Positions 16,894 through 26,013 of a stretch of 46,975 bases of DNA are shown here, piece by piece. Below the pieces are notes generated by a model. That model was not told the origin of the DNA. It made no database searches and saw only the letters and a program-made list of their open reading frames with translations. Position numbers and translations under genes: made by a program. Positions within the stretch are counted from its first letter, which is position 1. Each line of letters opens with the position of its first letter. Source of the stretch: an uncultured Prevotella sp. (GTDB taxonomy: Bacteria > Bacteroidota > Bacteroidia > Bacteroidales > Bacteroidaceae); contig CABVDL010000007.1 in NCBI GenBank assembly GCA_902497035.1, positions 1 through 46,975 on the forward strand. The letters run 5' to 3'.

Positions 16894-16950
16894 ACGGAAG
16901 CACGGAAGTCCGGAAGTCCAGAGCTTCTGGACTTCCGGACTTCTTTTTCT
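16894..16950 (+). terminator. terminator hairpin and palindromic GGAAGTCC element, copy 1
   Basis: Bases 16905-16922 and 16926-16943 form a perfect 18-bp stem around a 3-base loop, followed by TTTTTCT. The left side extends to 16894 with GGAAG recurring every 8 bp. It will end pepT transcription. The same 8-bp pattern recurs in the larger palindrome at 26905-27045. Confidence 0.85.
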
Positions 16951-16980
16951 AATCCCATTTCACTTTAACACCTCACGCCA

Positions 16981-19233
16981 ATGGCAGAACTTCCCGACCT
17001 TATCAAAGACTTAGCGCTCATACTTATTGTGGCAGGCGTCGTGACGCTGATATTCAAGAGACTGCGACAGCCGTTGGTGTTAGGCTACATTGTGGCCGGC
17101 TTCGTCGTATCGCCCCACATGCCCCTGACGATGTCGGTCATCGACAAGGCCGACATCCAGACGTGGGCCGACATCGGCGTGATGTTCCTGCTGTTCGCGC
17201 TCGGCCTTGACTTCTCGTTCAAGAAGATTCTGAAGATGGGCATGGCACCGGTCATCGCCGCAATAAGCATCGTCTTCTCCATGGCGATGCTGGGCATGGC
17301 TGTGGGACACGCGTTCGGCTGGAACCACATGGACTGCATCTTCCTTGGCGGCATGCTGGCGATGTCTTCGACAACCATCATCTATAAGGCTTTCGACGAC
17401 CTTGGACTGCGCCAGCAGCGCTTTGCCGGACTGGTGATGAGCGTGCTTATTCTGGAGGACATCCTTGCCATCGTGATGATGGTCATGCTGTCGGCCGTAG
17501 CGAGCGGCAGCGACCCCGACGGCGGTCAGATGATCGGCTCACTGCTGAAGATTGGCTTCTTCCTCGTCCTTTGGTTTGTCGTCGGCCTCTACGTGCTTCC
17601 CTCGTTTCTGCGCGTCACCCGCAAGCTGATGACTGACGAGACACTGGTCATCGTGTCGCTGGGCCTCTGCTGCGCCATGGCCTGGATTTCCACGGCCGTG
17701 GGCTTCAGCTCGGCTTTCGGCGCCTTCGTAATGGGCAGCATCTTGGCCGAGACCATCGAGGTGGAGCGCATCGAGCGTGTAGTGCAGCCCGTAAAGGATT
17801 TGTTCGGCGCCATCTTCTTCGTCTCCGTGGGCATGCTTGTCGACCCCACCGTCCTGGTCAGTTATGCCTGGCCCATCGCCGCCCTCGTGCTGGCCATCCT
17901 CTTAGGGCAGGCCATCTTAGGCACATTCGGCTTCATGCTCAGCGGACAGCCGCTGAAGACGGCCATGCGATGCGGCTTCTCGATGGCGCAGATTGGTGAA
18001 TTCGCCTTCATCATCGCCTCACTGGGCCTGTCGCTCCATGTCATCAGCAACTTCATCTATCCCGTCATCGTAGCGGTGAGTGTGGTCACCACATTCCTCA
18101 CCCCCTACATGATACGCCTCGCCCCACCCGCCTACAGTGCGCTGGAGCGCATACTGCCCCGGCGGTGGGTGCGCCGCCTCAACCACATGGGCACGGCTCA
18201 CCAGACCACGGTCAAGGAGCAGGGGCTGTGGCACAAGCTGCTGCGCAAGATGAGCATCAACACGCTCATCTACACCATTCTCTGCATCGCCGTGACCGCC
18301 GTGATGCTCACATTCGTGCTGCAGACCATGCGCCACCTGCTGCCCCACTGGTGGGCCAACGGCGTGACAGGACTGCTCACGCTCGTCTGCATCTCACCGT
18401 TCATGCGGGCACTGGTGATGAAGAACAACCACAGCGACGAGTTCCGCGAACTGTGGACCGAGAGCCGACTCAACCGCCTGCCGCTCATCTTCACGGTTCT
18501 CGTGCGCGTGACCATCGCCGCCCTCATCCTTTTCTACATCTGCAACTACCTGGCCCGCTTCACCAATGCCGTCGTCATCACGCTGGCCATCGTCATCATC
18601 GTGCTCATGGTGCTGTCGCGCAAGCTGAAGCACAGTTCCATCCGACTGGAGCGGCGGTTCATACAGAACCTGCACTCGCGCGACATCGCCGCACAGGTCA
18701 CAGGGCAGCGCCGCCCGCTGTTTGAGGACAAGCTCATCGACCGCGACATCCACATCTCCGACATCGACATCCCCGAGGACTCGAGCTGGGCAGGAAAGAC
18801 GCTCAGCCAGCTGCGCATCTCGTCGCGCTACGGGGTCCACATCAGCAGCATCCTGCGCGGCCACCAGCGCATCAACATACCCGGCGGCGACACCATCATC
18901 TTCCCCGGCGACCGCCTGCAGGCCATCGGCAACGACGACCAGCTGCAGGCCTTTGACAAGGCGGCACAGGGCGACCTCATTCCCATAGACCCAAATATCG
19001 AGGAACGGGAGATGCACCTGCAGAAGCTGCGCCTCTCGGCCAGCAGCCAGCTCATCGGAAAGACACTCGGCGAAAGCGGCATACGCGACCACTACAACTG
19101 CATGCTCGTCGGCATGGAGGCCGGGCAGCACGCCCTGACGATGATCAACATCTCGCGCAGGTTCAAGGCCGGCGACATCATCTGGGTCGTCGGCGAGAAA
19201 CAGTCCATCAGACAACTGACGGTCGACAACTAA
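16981..19233 (+). CDS. CPA2-family cation:proton antiporter with two C-terminal RCK_C domains
   Basis: The 750-residue inner-membrane protein starts with a Na+/H+-exchanger domain of the KefB/CPA2 type (about 1-385), including the QPLVLGYIVAG motif near the N-terminus and LLFALGLDFS. A second hydrophobic block of about three helices follows at 430-560. The C-terminus has two RCK_C/TrkA_C modules at about 590-665 and 670-750 (SWAGKTLSQLRI and LIGKTLGESGIRD). The nucleotide-binding Rossmann RCK_N domain usual in KefB is not visible. It probably exchanges K+ or Na+ for H+ with ligand control. The ion is not determined by the sequence. It lies alone on the plus strand behind the pepT terminator. 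Confidence 0.85.
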   Translation: MAELPDLIKDLALILIVAGVVTLIFKRLRQPLVLGYIVAGFVVSPHMPLTMSVIDKADIQTWADIGVMFLLFALGLDFSFKKILKMGMAPVIAAISIVFSMAMLGMAVGHAFGWNHMDCIFLGGMLAMSSTTIIYKAFDDLGLRQQRFAGLVMSVLILEDILAIVMMVMLSAVASGSDPDGGQMIGSLLKIGFFLVLWFVVGLYVLPSFLRVTRKLMTDETLVIVSLGLCCAMAWISTAVGFSSAFGAFVMGSILAETIEVERIERVVQPVKDLFGAIFFVSVGMLVDPTVLVSYAWPIAALVLAILLGQAILGTFGFMLSGQPLKTAMRCGFSMAQIGEFAFIIASLGLSLHVISNFIYPVIVAVSVVTTFLTPYMIRLAPPAYSALERILPRRWVRRLNHMGTAHQTTVKEQGLWHKLLRKMSINTLIYTILCIAVTAVMLTFVLQTMRHLLPHWWANGVTGLLTLVCISPFMRALVMKNNHSDEFRELWTESRLNRLPLIFTVLVRVTIAALILFYICNYLARFTNAVVITLAIVIIVLMVLSRKLKHSSIRLERRFIQNLHSRDIAAQVTGQRRPLFEDKLIDRDIHISDIDIPEDSSWAGKTLSQLRISSRYGVHISSILRGHQRINIPGGDTIIFPGDRLQAIGNDDQLQAFDKAAQGDLIPIDPNIEEREMHLQKLRLSASSQLIGKTLGESGIRDHYNCMLVGMEAGQHALTMINISRRFKAGDIIWVVGEKQSIRQLTVDN

Positions 19234-19501
19234 TTGATATGTTATTCTACGGTGGCACAGCGGGTAATGTCCGTGGAGTAATAAGCCACTGGTGGCAGTG
19301 AACCGGTCTTGTTTCGGCCACTACACTGTCACCAAGGATGCACTCCCCACGGCCTCCATCCGCCGAGCCATTTTTACGCGACAGCAATATTCGCCATGGA
19401 CGTGCTTAGCCGCCGTAGGATTGAGGCTAAAGCCCGACAGGAAATAAATGCGAATATCACGGATTGCAGGGAAGGATGAACTGCGGATCTGTATTTTACC
19501 G
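19234..19501. other. intergenic between convergent genes, nothing recognised
   Basis: 268 bp between the antiporter and the Nudix gene. Short open stretches exist in several frames but show no family pattern, start signal or promoter. I see no strong hairpin with a T run either, although two convergent transcripts must end here. Confidence 0.4.
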
Positions 19502-20059
19502 TTATTTCTTCAGGTAGAAGTATTTCCACAGCGGGGCCACCATCAGTGCCTGCATCATTTCGCCCTGCGCCAGCAACCGCCGCACCTCCGGCTCGGTCAG
19601 CAAGTAGACATCGAGGTCCTCAGTCTTGTCGAAATGCTGCGTCCCTACAGGCCTCACGCCCCGTGCGATGAAAGTGTGGCTGATGTTGTTACAGGCACTG
19701 GGGTTCTGGCATAGTTCCATAAACGGCTCCCACTCACCACCGCCGAACCCCGTCTCCTCCATCAGCTCGCGCTGGGCGGCGTGCAAAGGCTCCTCACCCC
19801 GCTCGACAACGCCGGCAGGTATCTCCCACTCCACGATATCGAGGCCGTGGCGGTACTGCCGCTCAAAGATGTAACGGCCGTCATCGGTGATGGCGATGAC
19901 ATTGATCCAGTCGGGATATTCCAGGCACCAGTACGATGGATTGATGTTTCCGTTGGGCAGCTGCATGCGGTCGCGGCGTACCGTCATCCAAGGCTCCCGG
20001 ATCAGGTATTCCGAGGAGAGCGTCTTCCAGCGCAGCTCCTCGTCAGTGCGGTGTGTCAT
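19502..20059 (-). CDS. Nudix hydrolase, ADP-ribose pyrophosphatase-like
   Basis: The 185-residue protein carries a complete Nudix box at 83-105, beginning GVVERGEEPLHAAQRELMEE and closing with TGF. The preceding strands (SYWCLEYPDWINVIAITDDG) and the VEWEIPAG stretch resemble ADP-ribose and related nucleotide-sugar pyrophosphatases, which hydrolyse a diphosphate bond using Mg2+ held by the box glutamates. It starts 4 bp after the ThrE-type exporter gene ends, making it the last gene of a three-gene unit. The exact substrate is inferred only from family resemblance. Confidence 0.9.
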   Translation of the reverse strand: MTHRTDEELRWKTLSSEYLIREPWMTVRRDRMQLPNGNINPSYWCLEYPDWINVIAITDDGRYIFERQYRHGLDIVEWEIPAGVVERGEEPLHAAQRELMEETGFGGGEWEPFMELCQNPSACNNISHTFIARGVRPVGTQHFDKTEDLDVYLLTEPEVRRLLAQGEMMQALMVAPLWKYFYLKK

Positions 20060-20063
20060 AGCC

Positions 20064-21548
20064 TTATATCTCGTTTAAGTCAACCATATCATGGTGCCTC
20101 TTGTGCCGTTCCTCCACCAGGAGCAGCAACTTCTGCTTGCGCCTGGGCTGGATGAGACGGCGCACGAAAACATTGGGGATAGCCACGCCAAGGGCAATGA
20201 AGAGGATGACGAGCGACGCTTTGATGGCCCAGTTGAAGGCAAACGTCAGCTCACCTACGACACCGTCCATCTGGATGAAGCCGAAAAGTGCACGGTACAT
20301 CATCACGCCGGGAATCATCGGTATGACCGACGGAATGGCGATGACCTGATGGGGAATGTGGTGCCAGTGCTGCGACTTCGTGGCGATGATGCTCACCAGT
20401 GCCGAGCCGACAAACGACCCGATGATAATGCCCAGGTCGAGACCCGTGTTGCCGTTGCTGGGACCAAGGTTGACAAAGTTGCGCGTGCAGACGGCGATGA
20501 TGCCTGTCACGGCCAGCACAGGCATGATGCGCTTGGGCGTGTTGTAGATAGTGGCGAAGCCCATCGACGAGATGGCGGCGGCAATGGCATAGTAGTAGAA
20601 CGGGTTGTGCGGCGTCATCGAGAGGTCCTTGACGAAGTTGTCGATGCCGCAGAACTGGATGGCGAAGACAATGCCGAACGACATGGCCAGGATAATCATC
20701 AGCGTGGTCACGGCACGTGTCAGGCCCACCTGCACATAGTCGCTCACCATGTCGGTGACAAAGTTGATGAGCGGCACGCCCGGCACAATGAACAGCGTGC
20801 AGGCCATTAGCGGATGGTACGGCGTGGCGGAGTGCATGAAGGCGGGCAGCACACCGGCGACGGCGGGGTTGAGCGAGATGAACGTCGTCAGCCAGGCGAG
20901 CAGCGTGGCCAGGAAGGCGCAGATGGCAATGTTGACATAGCCGTTCCAATGCAGCCTGCCGATAAACATCTTCAGGCGGAAGCCGAGGATGGCCGGGATG
21001 GAGGCATAGAAAAACGCGGGCCAGTCGCAGCCGAACTGGATGCAGAAGCCGCCGCAGGCAAAGCCGGCGGCAACGGCAATCATCCACGGCGAATACTGCT
21101 TGCGCACATGCTGCAGGCTGTCCAGCTCCTGCTCGTAGCGGTCAAGGCTCCAGTCCTCACGGATGGCCGTCCACAGCATCTTGCTCACCCGCGAGATGAC
21201 GGTGAACTCAATGCAGTGAGTGTCGACGCGCTGATACTTGGAGAACGAGTGCGTCTGGTCGCTGAGGTTGACCATGATGATGTTGTAGTTCAGGAAGATG
21301 TGGATGTATTCGCTCGGCAGACCGAGATAGGCCTCGCAGCGCTCCATGTTGCGCATGATGCGGGGGCAGTCGGCATTGCTGGCCATGAGGATGCAGCCCG
21401 TGCGCACCAGCAGGTCGAGCTTGCGGCGCAGCACCTGCACGTTGGCGTCCTTTTCCTCATTGCGAACCTGCTGGTCAATTTCATTTTCCTCGGCGGCCAG
21501 GCTGTTGTTCCGGTCGTCAGTCTGTTGCATAATCGCTTTATCGTCCAT
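20064..21548 (-). CDS. threonine/serine exporter ThrE-type, fused two-domain form
   Basis: The 494-residue protein joins both halves of the ThrE family in one chain: an N-terminal soluble part and about five helices (DUF1212 region) followed by a second hydrophobic half (DUF3815 region). In all, about ten membrane segments lie between 150 and 470. In many bacteria the halves are separate small proteins. The tail is short and basic (RRLIQPRRKQKLLLLVEERH). The likely role is efflux of threonine, serine or similar compounds driven by the proton gradient. Members are poorly tested in Bacteroidota. It follows the AspT-like gene by 33 bp on the same strand. Confidence 0.85.
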   Translation of the reverse strand: MDDKAIMQQTDDRNNSLAAEENEIDQQVRNEEKDANVQVLRRKLDLLVRTGCILMASNADCPRIMRNMERCEAYLGLPSEYIHIFLNYNIIMVNLSDQTHSFSKYQRVDTHCIEFTVISRVSKMLWTAIREDWSLDRYEQELDSLQHVRKQYSPWMIAVAAGFACGGFCIQFGCDWPAFFYASIPAILGFRLKMFIGRLHWNGYVNIAICAFLATLLAWLTTFISLNPAVAGVLPAFMHSATPYHPLMACTLFIVPGVPLINFVTDMVSDYVQVGLTRAVTTLMIILAMSFGIVFAIQFCGIDNFVKDLSMTPHNPFYYYAIAAAISSMGFATIYNTPKRIMPVLAVTGIIAVCTRNFVNLGPSNGNTGLDLGIIIGSFVGSALVSIIATKSQHWHHIPHQVIAIPSVIPMIPGVMMYRALFGFIQMDGVVGELTFAFNWAIKASLVILFIALGVAIPNVFVRRLIQPRRKQKLLLLVEERHKRHHDMVDLNEI

Positions 21549-21581
21549 TATATAAGATGTGAAATGTCTGGGATTGAAAAG

Positions 21582-23273
21582 TTACGACAAGAAAGCCATG
21601 ACGAGGATCTGCACCGATATGATGCGCAGGAACATGGCGAAAGGATAGACCGTGGCGTAGCCTACAGCCGGCATGTCGCTCGACGTCACGTTGTTGGCAT
21701 AAGCCAAGGCTGGCGGGTTCGTATTGCCGCCGGCCAGCACGCCCATGAGCGTATAGTAGTTGATGTGGAAGCAGTAGCGTCCCACGATGCCGCCGATGAG
21801 TATGGGCAGCATGGTGATGGCAAGGCCATAGGCTATCCACACGAGACCCCGCTCATTGAGCAGCGTATGGAAGAAGTCGGCACCCGCACCCAGACCCACG
21901 CAGGCCAGGAAGATGGTGATGCCCATCTCGCGCAGCATCATGTTGGCCGAGATGGTGTTGTAGGTCACCATGTGATAGCGCGGTCCGAAATAGCCGATGA
22001 GGATGGCCACGATAAACGGGCCGCCCGCCAGGCCGAGGCGCACCGGCGTGGGAATGCCGGGAATGACGATAGGGATGTTGGCCACGATGCAACCCAAGGC
22101 AATGCCAAGGAAAATGGGAATGAGGTTGGGGTAGTTGAGGCGCTTCATCGAGTTGCCAAGCATCTTCTCTACCTTGCTCAGTGAAAGCTCGCTGGCCACG
22201 ACGGTCAGCCGGTCGCCGAGCTGCAGGCGCAGGTGGGGATGGGCCACGAGGTCGACACCGTTGCGGTTGACGCGCGTCACCGTGGCGTTGAAGTTGTCGC
22301 TCAGGTTGAGATGCTCGATGGTCTGCCCGTTGATGTCGGGGCGGGTGACGATGATGCGGCGCGACTTGAGCTCTTTCTCGTATGGTGTCCAGTCAAACTC
22401 GATGCGCTGTCCGATGAGGGCGGTGATGGCATCGATGTCGGCCGGGGCCACCACAATCAGCAGGCGGTCGTTGGTATGCAGCACGGTCTGGCCGTTGACC
22501 ACCTCGTTGTGCTCGGCATGACCGCTGGTGATGATGCGTGAGATGATGAAGTGGCGCTTGGCGATACCCTTGAGCTGCTTCACCGTCATGCCGTCGATGC
22601 GCTGGTTGGTCACCTCAAGGGTGAACGAGCGCACGGTGAGCTGTGCGAGCTGACCCAGCCCGCGCTCGGCGGCACGCTCCTCGTCAGTGGGCTTGATGCG
22701 CAGGATGTAGCGCAGCAAGATGAAAGCGAAAATGACACCGAGCACACCTAACGGATAGGCCAGCGCATAGCCCGTGGCGATGTCGGGAGCCTCAACGCCC
22801 TTCAGCCCAAAATAGGCCTGCTGGGCGGCACCCATGCTCGGCGTGTTGGTCACGGCACCGGTGAGTATGCCCACCAGGGCCGTAATGGGCATGTCGGTGG
22901 CATAATAGCCGAAGACGACCATCAGGATGCTGACGGCACAGGTCATCAGCACGAGCATGTTGAGCTCCAGACCGCCTTTCTTGAACGACGAGAAGAAGCC
23001 GGGGCCCACCTGCAGACCGATGCTGTAGACGAACAGCACCAGGCCGAACTCACGCAGGAAGTGAACCAGCTCGACATTGAGGTTGAGACTGAAATAACCG
23101 AATACCACGCCGATGATCAGCACCCACATCAGCTCCAGTGAGACTTTCTTTACCTTTATTCTTCCCAACAACAGGCCTAACGTGATGACCAGTGAAAGGA
23201 TAAAGAGAGAGTGAGAAACGCCGCCGCCCCAATAGGCAGTGGAACCAAAGAAGAGATTTCTCAATAATTCCAT
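21582..23273 (-). CDS. AspT/YidE-family transporter with two central TrkA_C domains
   Basis: The 563-residue protein has the duplicated YidE/YbjL membrane domain on both sides (about 10-185 and 385-560) of two cytosolic TrkA_C modules at about 205-290 and 295-375. This is the architecture of the aspartate:alanine exchanger AspT and its uncharacterised relatives. Helices such as GLVLFVYSIGLQVGPGFF and TNTPSMGAAQQAYFGL carry the family's conserved small-residue patterns. The substrate is not known; an organic anion or amino acid is likely. It leads the unit continuing with the ThrE-type exporter and the Nudix hydrolase, and a TAACTTTG box lies at 23325-23332. Confidence 0.87.
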   Translation of the reverse strand: MELLRNLFFGSTAYWGGGVSHSLFILSLVITLGLLLGRIKVKKVSLELMWVLIIGVVFGYFSLNLNVELVHFLREFGLVLFVYSIGLQVGPGFFSSFKKGGLELNMLVLMTCAVSILMVVFGYYATDMPITALVGILTGAVTNTPSMGAAQQAYFGLKGVEAPDIATGYALAYPLGVLGVIFAFILLRYILRIKPTDEERAAERGLGQLAQLTVRSFTLEVTNQRIDGMTVKQLKGIAKRHFIISRIITSGHAEHNEVVNGQTVLHTNDRLLIVVAPADIDAITALIGQRIEFDWTPYEKELKSRRIIVTRPDINGQTIEHLNLSDNFNATVTRVNRNGVDLVAHPHLRLQLGDRLTVVASELSLSKVEKMLGNSMKRLNYPNLIPIFLGIALGCIVANIPIVIPGIPTPVRLGLAGGPFIVAILIGYFGPRYHMVTYNTISANMMLREMGITIFLACVGLGAGADFFHTLLNERGLVWIAYGLAITMLPILIGGIVGRYCFHINYYTLMGVLAGGNTNPPALAYANNVTSSDMPAVGYATVYPFAMFLRIISVQILVMAFLS

Positions 23274-23324
23274 TTCGAAATAAGAATGACTGTGTCTTAA
23301 ATAAATCTTGATTTATTGCGACTG

Positions 23325-23332
23325 CAAAGTTA
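23325..23332 (-). promoter_or_regulatory. -7 box for the AspT-like operon
   Basis: The minus strand reads TAACTTTG about 52 bp before ATG 23273. A matching -33 TTTG is not seen. Confidence 0.5.
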
Positions 23333-23490
23333 CGACTATTTTGGCACATAGGCCGTTGGATAACGCCAAAAAGATTTCCGCCGACGGTTAACTTGTTCTT
23401 TGTCAAGTGGCAAAGCGGCCAAAATAGGCGGATATGCAGGCCGACTCAAAAAAATGTACGGATTAATTTCCGCCGATGAAATAAATTGCT

Positions 23491-23498
23491 TATTTTTG
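23491..23498 (+). promoter_or_regulatory. -7 box for the aldose epimerase-like gene
   Basis: TATTTTTG lies 23 bp before ATG 23522, the usual distance in this window. The -33 position has TTTC, not TTTG. Confidence 0.5.
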
Positions 23499-23521
23499 CC
23501 TTGAAGAAACACCAGACTATT

Positions 23522-24394
23522 ATGGAAACCATAAAAAACGACCGGCTCAGCGTCGTCATCTCCCCGCATGGCGCCGAGCTGCAGAGCATCAAGGACAGCC
23601 GCGGGCACGAATTTCTCTGGCAGGGTGACCCTAAATACTGGGGCCGCCGCTCACCTATCCTGTTTCCCATCGTCGGCTCGCTGTGGAACGGCACCGCCCA
23701 TTTCGGCGGCAAGGACTGCCAGATGGGGCGCCACGGCTTTGCCCGCGACATGGACTTCAAGCTCGTCGCCAAGGGCGGGGAGCAGGCCGTGTTCGCACTC
23801 CATGACAACGAGGAGACGCTCAAGAAATATCCTTTCCACTTCAATCTCGCCGTCAGCTACAAGCTCAAGGGCAACACCATCGCCGTGACATGGCATGTGG
23901 AGAACACGGATGACAAGCCCATCGCGTTCCAGATAGGCGGCCATCCGGCTTTCAACATCCCCGACCTGAACGGCGGCGAGCCCATCCATGGCCGGCTGCA
24001 ACTGGACGTGGCTGACCCCATCCGACGGTTCATCGACGACGCGAGCGGCTGCCTTGACGGCACACGCCATGCTGAGGTGGAGGCCAGGGACGGCCTGCTG
24101 CCCTTCACCGAAGACACGTTCAAGGACGACGCGCTCATCTTCGACCACTGCCAGCTGCACCAGGTGACGCTGCTCAACGCCGACGGCACACCGGCCGTGG
24201 TGGTCAGCTTCAAGTCACCCGCTGTAGGCATATGGTCGCCTCACGGCAAGAACGCACCATTCATCTGCATCGAGCCATGGTACGGCGTGACCGATGTGGC
24301 GGGCTACGACGGCGACTTCTCCGGCCGCTATCTGACAAACCGTCTGCTACCCGGCTCCAGCTTCATGAGCCAGTACACCATCACGGTGGGGTAA
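23522..24394 (+). CDS. aldose 1-epimerase family protein (LacX-like)
   Basis: The 290-residue protein has the galactose mutarotase-like fold of the LacX branch. Signs are the N-terminal VVISPHGAELQSIKD, the GRRSPILFPIVGSLWNG block, the histidine-containing GGHPAFNIPD near 140 and the C-terminal CIEPWYGVTD. Classical mutarotases interconvert the anomers of glucose or galactose. LacX-like members are poorly tested and may act on sugar phosphates or other sugars. ATG 23522 (METIKNDRLSVVISPHG) matches family starts. It converges with rsgA, leaving only 41 bp between the two stops. Confidence 0.88.
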   Translation: METIKNDRLSVVISPHGAELQSIKDSRGHEFLWQGDPKYWGRRSPILFPIVGSLWNGTAHFGGKDCQMGRHGFARDMDFKLVAKGGEQAVFALHDNEETLKKYPFHFNLAVSYKLKGNTIAVTWHVENTDDKPIAFQIGGHPAFNIPDLNGGEPIHGRLQLDVADPIRRFIDDASGCLDGTRHAEVEARDGLLPFTEDTFKDDALIFDHCQLHQVTLLNADGTPAVVVSFKSPAVGIWSPHGKNAPFICIEPWYGVTDVAGYDGDFSGRYLTNRLLPGSSFMSQYTITVG

Positions 24395-24435
24395 AGCCTA
24401 CATGCCACAATAAAGGTCAGAGGTGCAGCTGCCTG

Positions 24436-25368
24436 TCAGAACGCCTCACGGTACTTGCTCTCGTCCATGTCCTGCAGCATGGAGAGGTAGGACTGGTAGC
24501 GGCTCTCGGCAATGTAGTGCTCCTCCACCGCACGCCGGACGGCACAGCCCGGCTCATGGGTGTGGGTGCAGTTGCTGAAGCGGCAGTCCCTGGAAAAACG
24601 GAATATCTCCTTGAAATAGCTGCCTATCTCCTCAGGGCGCATGTCAAACGTGCCGAAGCCCTTGACGCCCGGCGTGTCGATGACGTAACCACCCTGGGGC
24701 AAGACCAGCATCTCAGAAAAGGTGGTGGTGTGCACACCCGAGTCGTGGGCATCGCTGATTTCGGCCACCTTAGCGCAGGCATCGGGAATAAAGCGGTTGA
24801 GGAGACTTGACTTGCCCACACCGCTGTTGCCGGCAAGCAGCGTGACCCTGTCCTGTAGCAGTGCGGTGAGCGCACCTATGCCCTCACCTGTGACGGCCGA
24901 CACCTGACGGCACTCATAGCCCACAGTCTCGTAGAGATTGACCATCATCATCTGATAATGGCGCTCGTCGTCGCTGAGCAAATCGGTTTTGTTGAATACC
25001 AAGACCACCGGCACGCTATAGGCCTCGGCCGAGGCCAGGAAGCGGTCGATAAATGTCGTTGACGTCTCAGGGTGTGCCACCGTGACGACAAGGAAAGCCT
25101 GGTCAACGTTGGCGGCAAGAATGTGACTTTGTTTCGAGAGATTCTGCGACTTGCGTATGATATAGTTACGCCGGTCGTCGATGGCCGTGATAAAAGCCGT
25201 TCCCTCAGGGTTGACCGCAATCTCCACCCCGTCGCCGACGGCCACGGGGTTGGTGCTGCGTATGCCCTTGAGTCGGAAATTGCCTTTTATCTTACTTTCC
25301 ACCACCGGCCCGTCGTCGGTCTTGACGGCGTACCACGAGCCGGTGTTCTTGATGACAATCCCGTGCAT
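24436..25368 (-). CDS. rsgA: ribosome small-subunit biogenesis GTPase RsgA
   Basis: RsgA hydrolyses GTP on the 30S subunit and checks late maturation of its decoding centre. The 310-residue protein has an N-terminal OB-fold and then the circularly permuted GTPase order typical of the family: G4 NKTD at 126-129 comes before G1 GNSGVGKSS at 180-188 and G3 DTPG at 231-234. The C-terminal zinc knuckle has Cys262, Cys267, a histidine near 269-271 and Cys275 (CRFSNCTHTHEPGC). It starts 20 bp after frr ends and is the last gene of the rsmA-frr-rsgA unit. Confidence 0.96.
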   Translation of the reverse strand: MHGIVIKNTGSWYAVKTDDGPVVESKIKGNFRLKGIRSTNPVAVGDGVEIAVNPEGTAFITAIDDRRNYIIRKSQNLSKQSHILAANVDQAFLVVTVAHPETSTTFIDRFLASAEAYSVPVVLVFNKTDLLSDDERHYQMMMVNLYETVGYECRQVSAVTGEGIGALTALLQDRVTLLAGNSGVGKSSLLNRFIPDACAKVAEISDAHDSGVHTTTFSEMLVLPQGGYVIDTPGVKGFGTFDMRPEEIGSYFKEIFRFSRDCRFSNCTHTHEPGCAVRRAVEEHYIAESRYQSYLSMLQDMDESKYREAF

Positions 25369-25388
25369 GGAAAACGCGTTAGCCTGCC

Positions 25389-25949
25389 TTACACGGTCAT
25401 GATTTCTTTCTGCTTGGCCTGCAGGGTAGTGTCAATGTCCTTGATGTACCTGTCGTGCAACTTCTGCAGCTCGTTCTCGGCATCTTTCTCCTGGTCTTCC
25501 GACAGACCGTCCTTGATGGCCTTCTTCAGCTTCTCCTTGTACTCGGCACGCACGTTGCGCACCTGCACCTTGGTCTGCTCGCCTATCTTGTTGCACTGCT
25601 TAACGAGCTCCTTGCGCCGCTGCTCGGTAGGCTGCGGCAGCCGGAGAATGACCATCTCGCCGTTGTTCTCGGGCGTAATGCCCACATCGCTGTCCATAAT
25701 GCCCTTCTCAATGTCCTTGATGGCCTTGCGCTCCCAGGGACGGATGGTGATGGTGCGGGCATCCGGCACCTGCAGGGCGGCCACCTGGTTGAGTGGCACG
25801 CGCTGGCCGTAAGACTCCACCCTCACGTTGTCCAATATGGCGAGGTTGGCACGGCCGGCACGGATGCGGGCCAGATCCTCCTGTAGAAACTTGGCGCTCT
25901 TCTGCATTTTCTCCTCGGCGCTCTTCAAGGTTGCTTTTACGTCTATCAT
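25389..25949 (-). CDS. frr: ribosome recycling factor
   Basis: The factor splits post-termination ribosomes together with EF-G. The 186-residue protein has the normal length and motifs (MQKSAKFLQEDLARIRAGRA, VPLNQVAALQVPDARTITI, RRKELVKQCNKI). I start at ATG 25949 (MIDVKATLKSAEEKM). The longer frame to 26093 would cross the end of rsmA and has no homology. It lies 64 bp behind rsmA and 20 bp ahead of rsgA. Confidence 0.97.
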   Translation of the reverse strand: MIDVKATLKSAEEKMQKSAKFLQEDLARIRAGRANLAILDNVRVESYGQRVPLNQVAALQVPDARTITIRPWERKAIKDIEKGIMDSDVGITPENNGEMVILRLPQPTEQRRKELVKQCNKIGEQTKVQVRNVRAEYKEKLKKAIKDGLSEDQEKDAENELQKLHDRYIKDIDTTLQAKQKEIMTV

Positions 25950-26013
25950 GATAGAATAGGGTTTAAATGTTAATCTGATTACAAATTTAAGTGCTTTTTC
26001 CGACAACCGCAAA

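Noticed and set aside
19234..19501. A small gene in the gap between the antiporter and the Nudix gene
   Set aside because: Open stretches exist but none has a start signal, a plausible composition or any recognisable motif.
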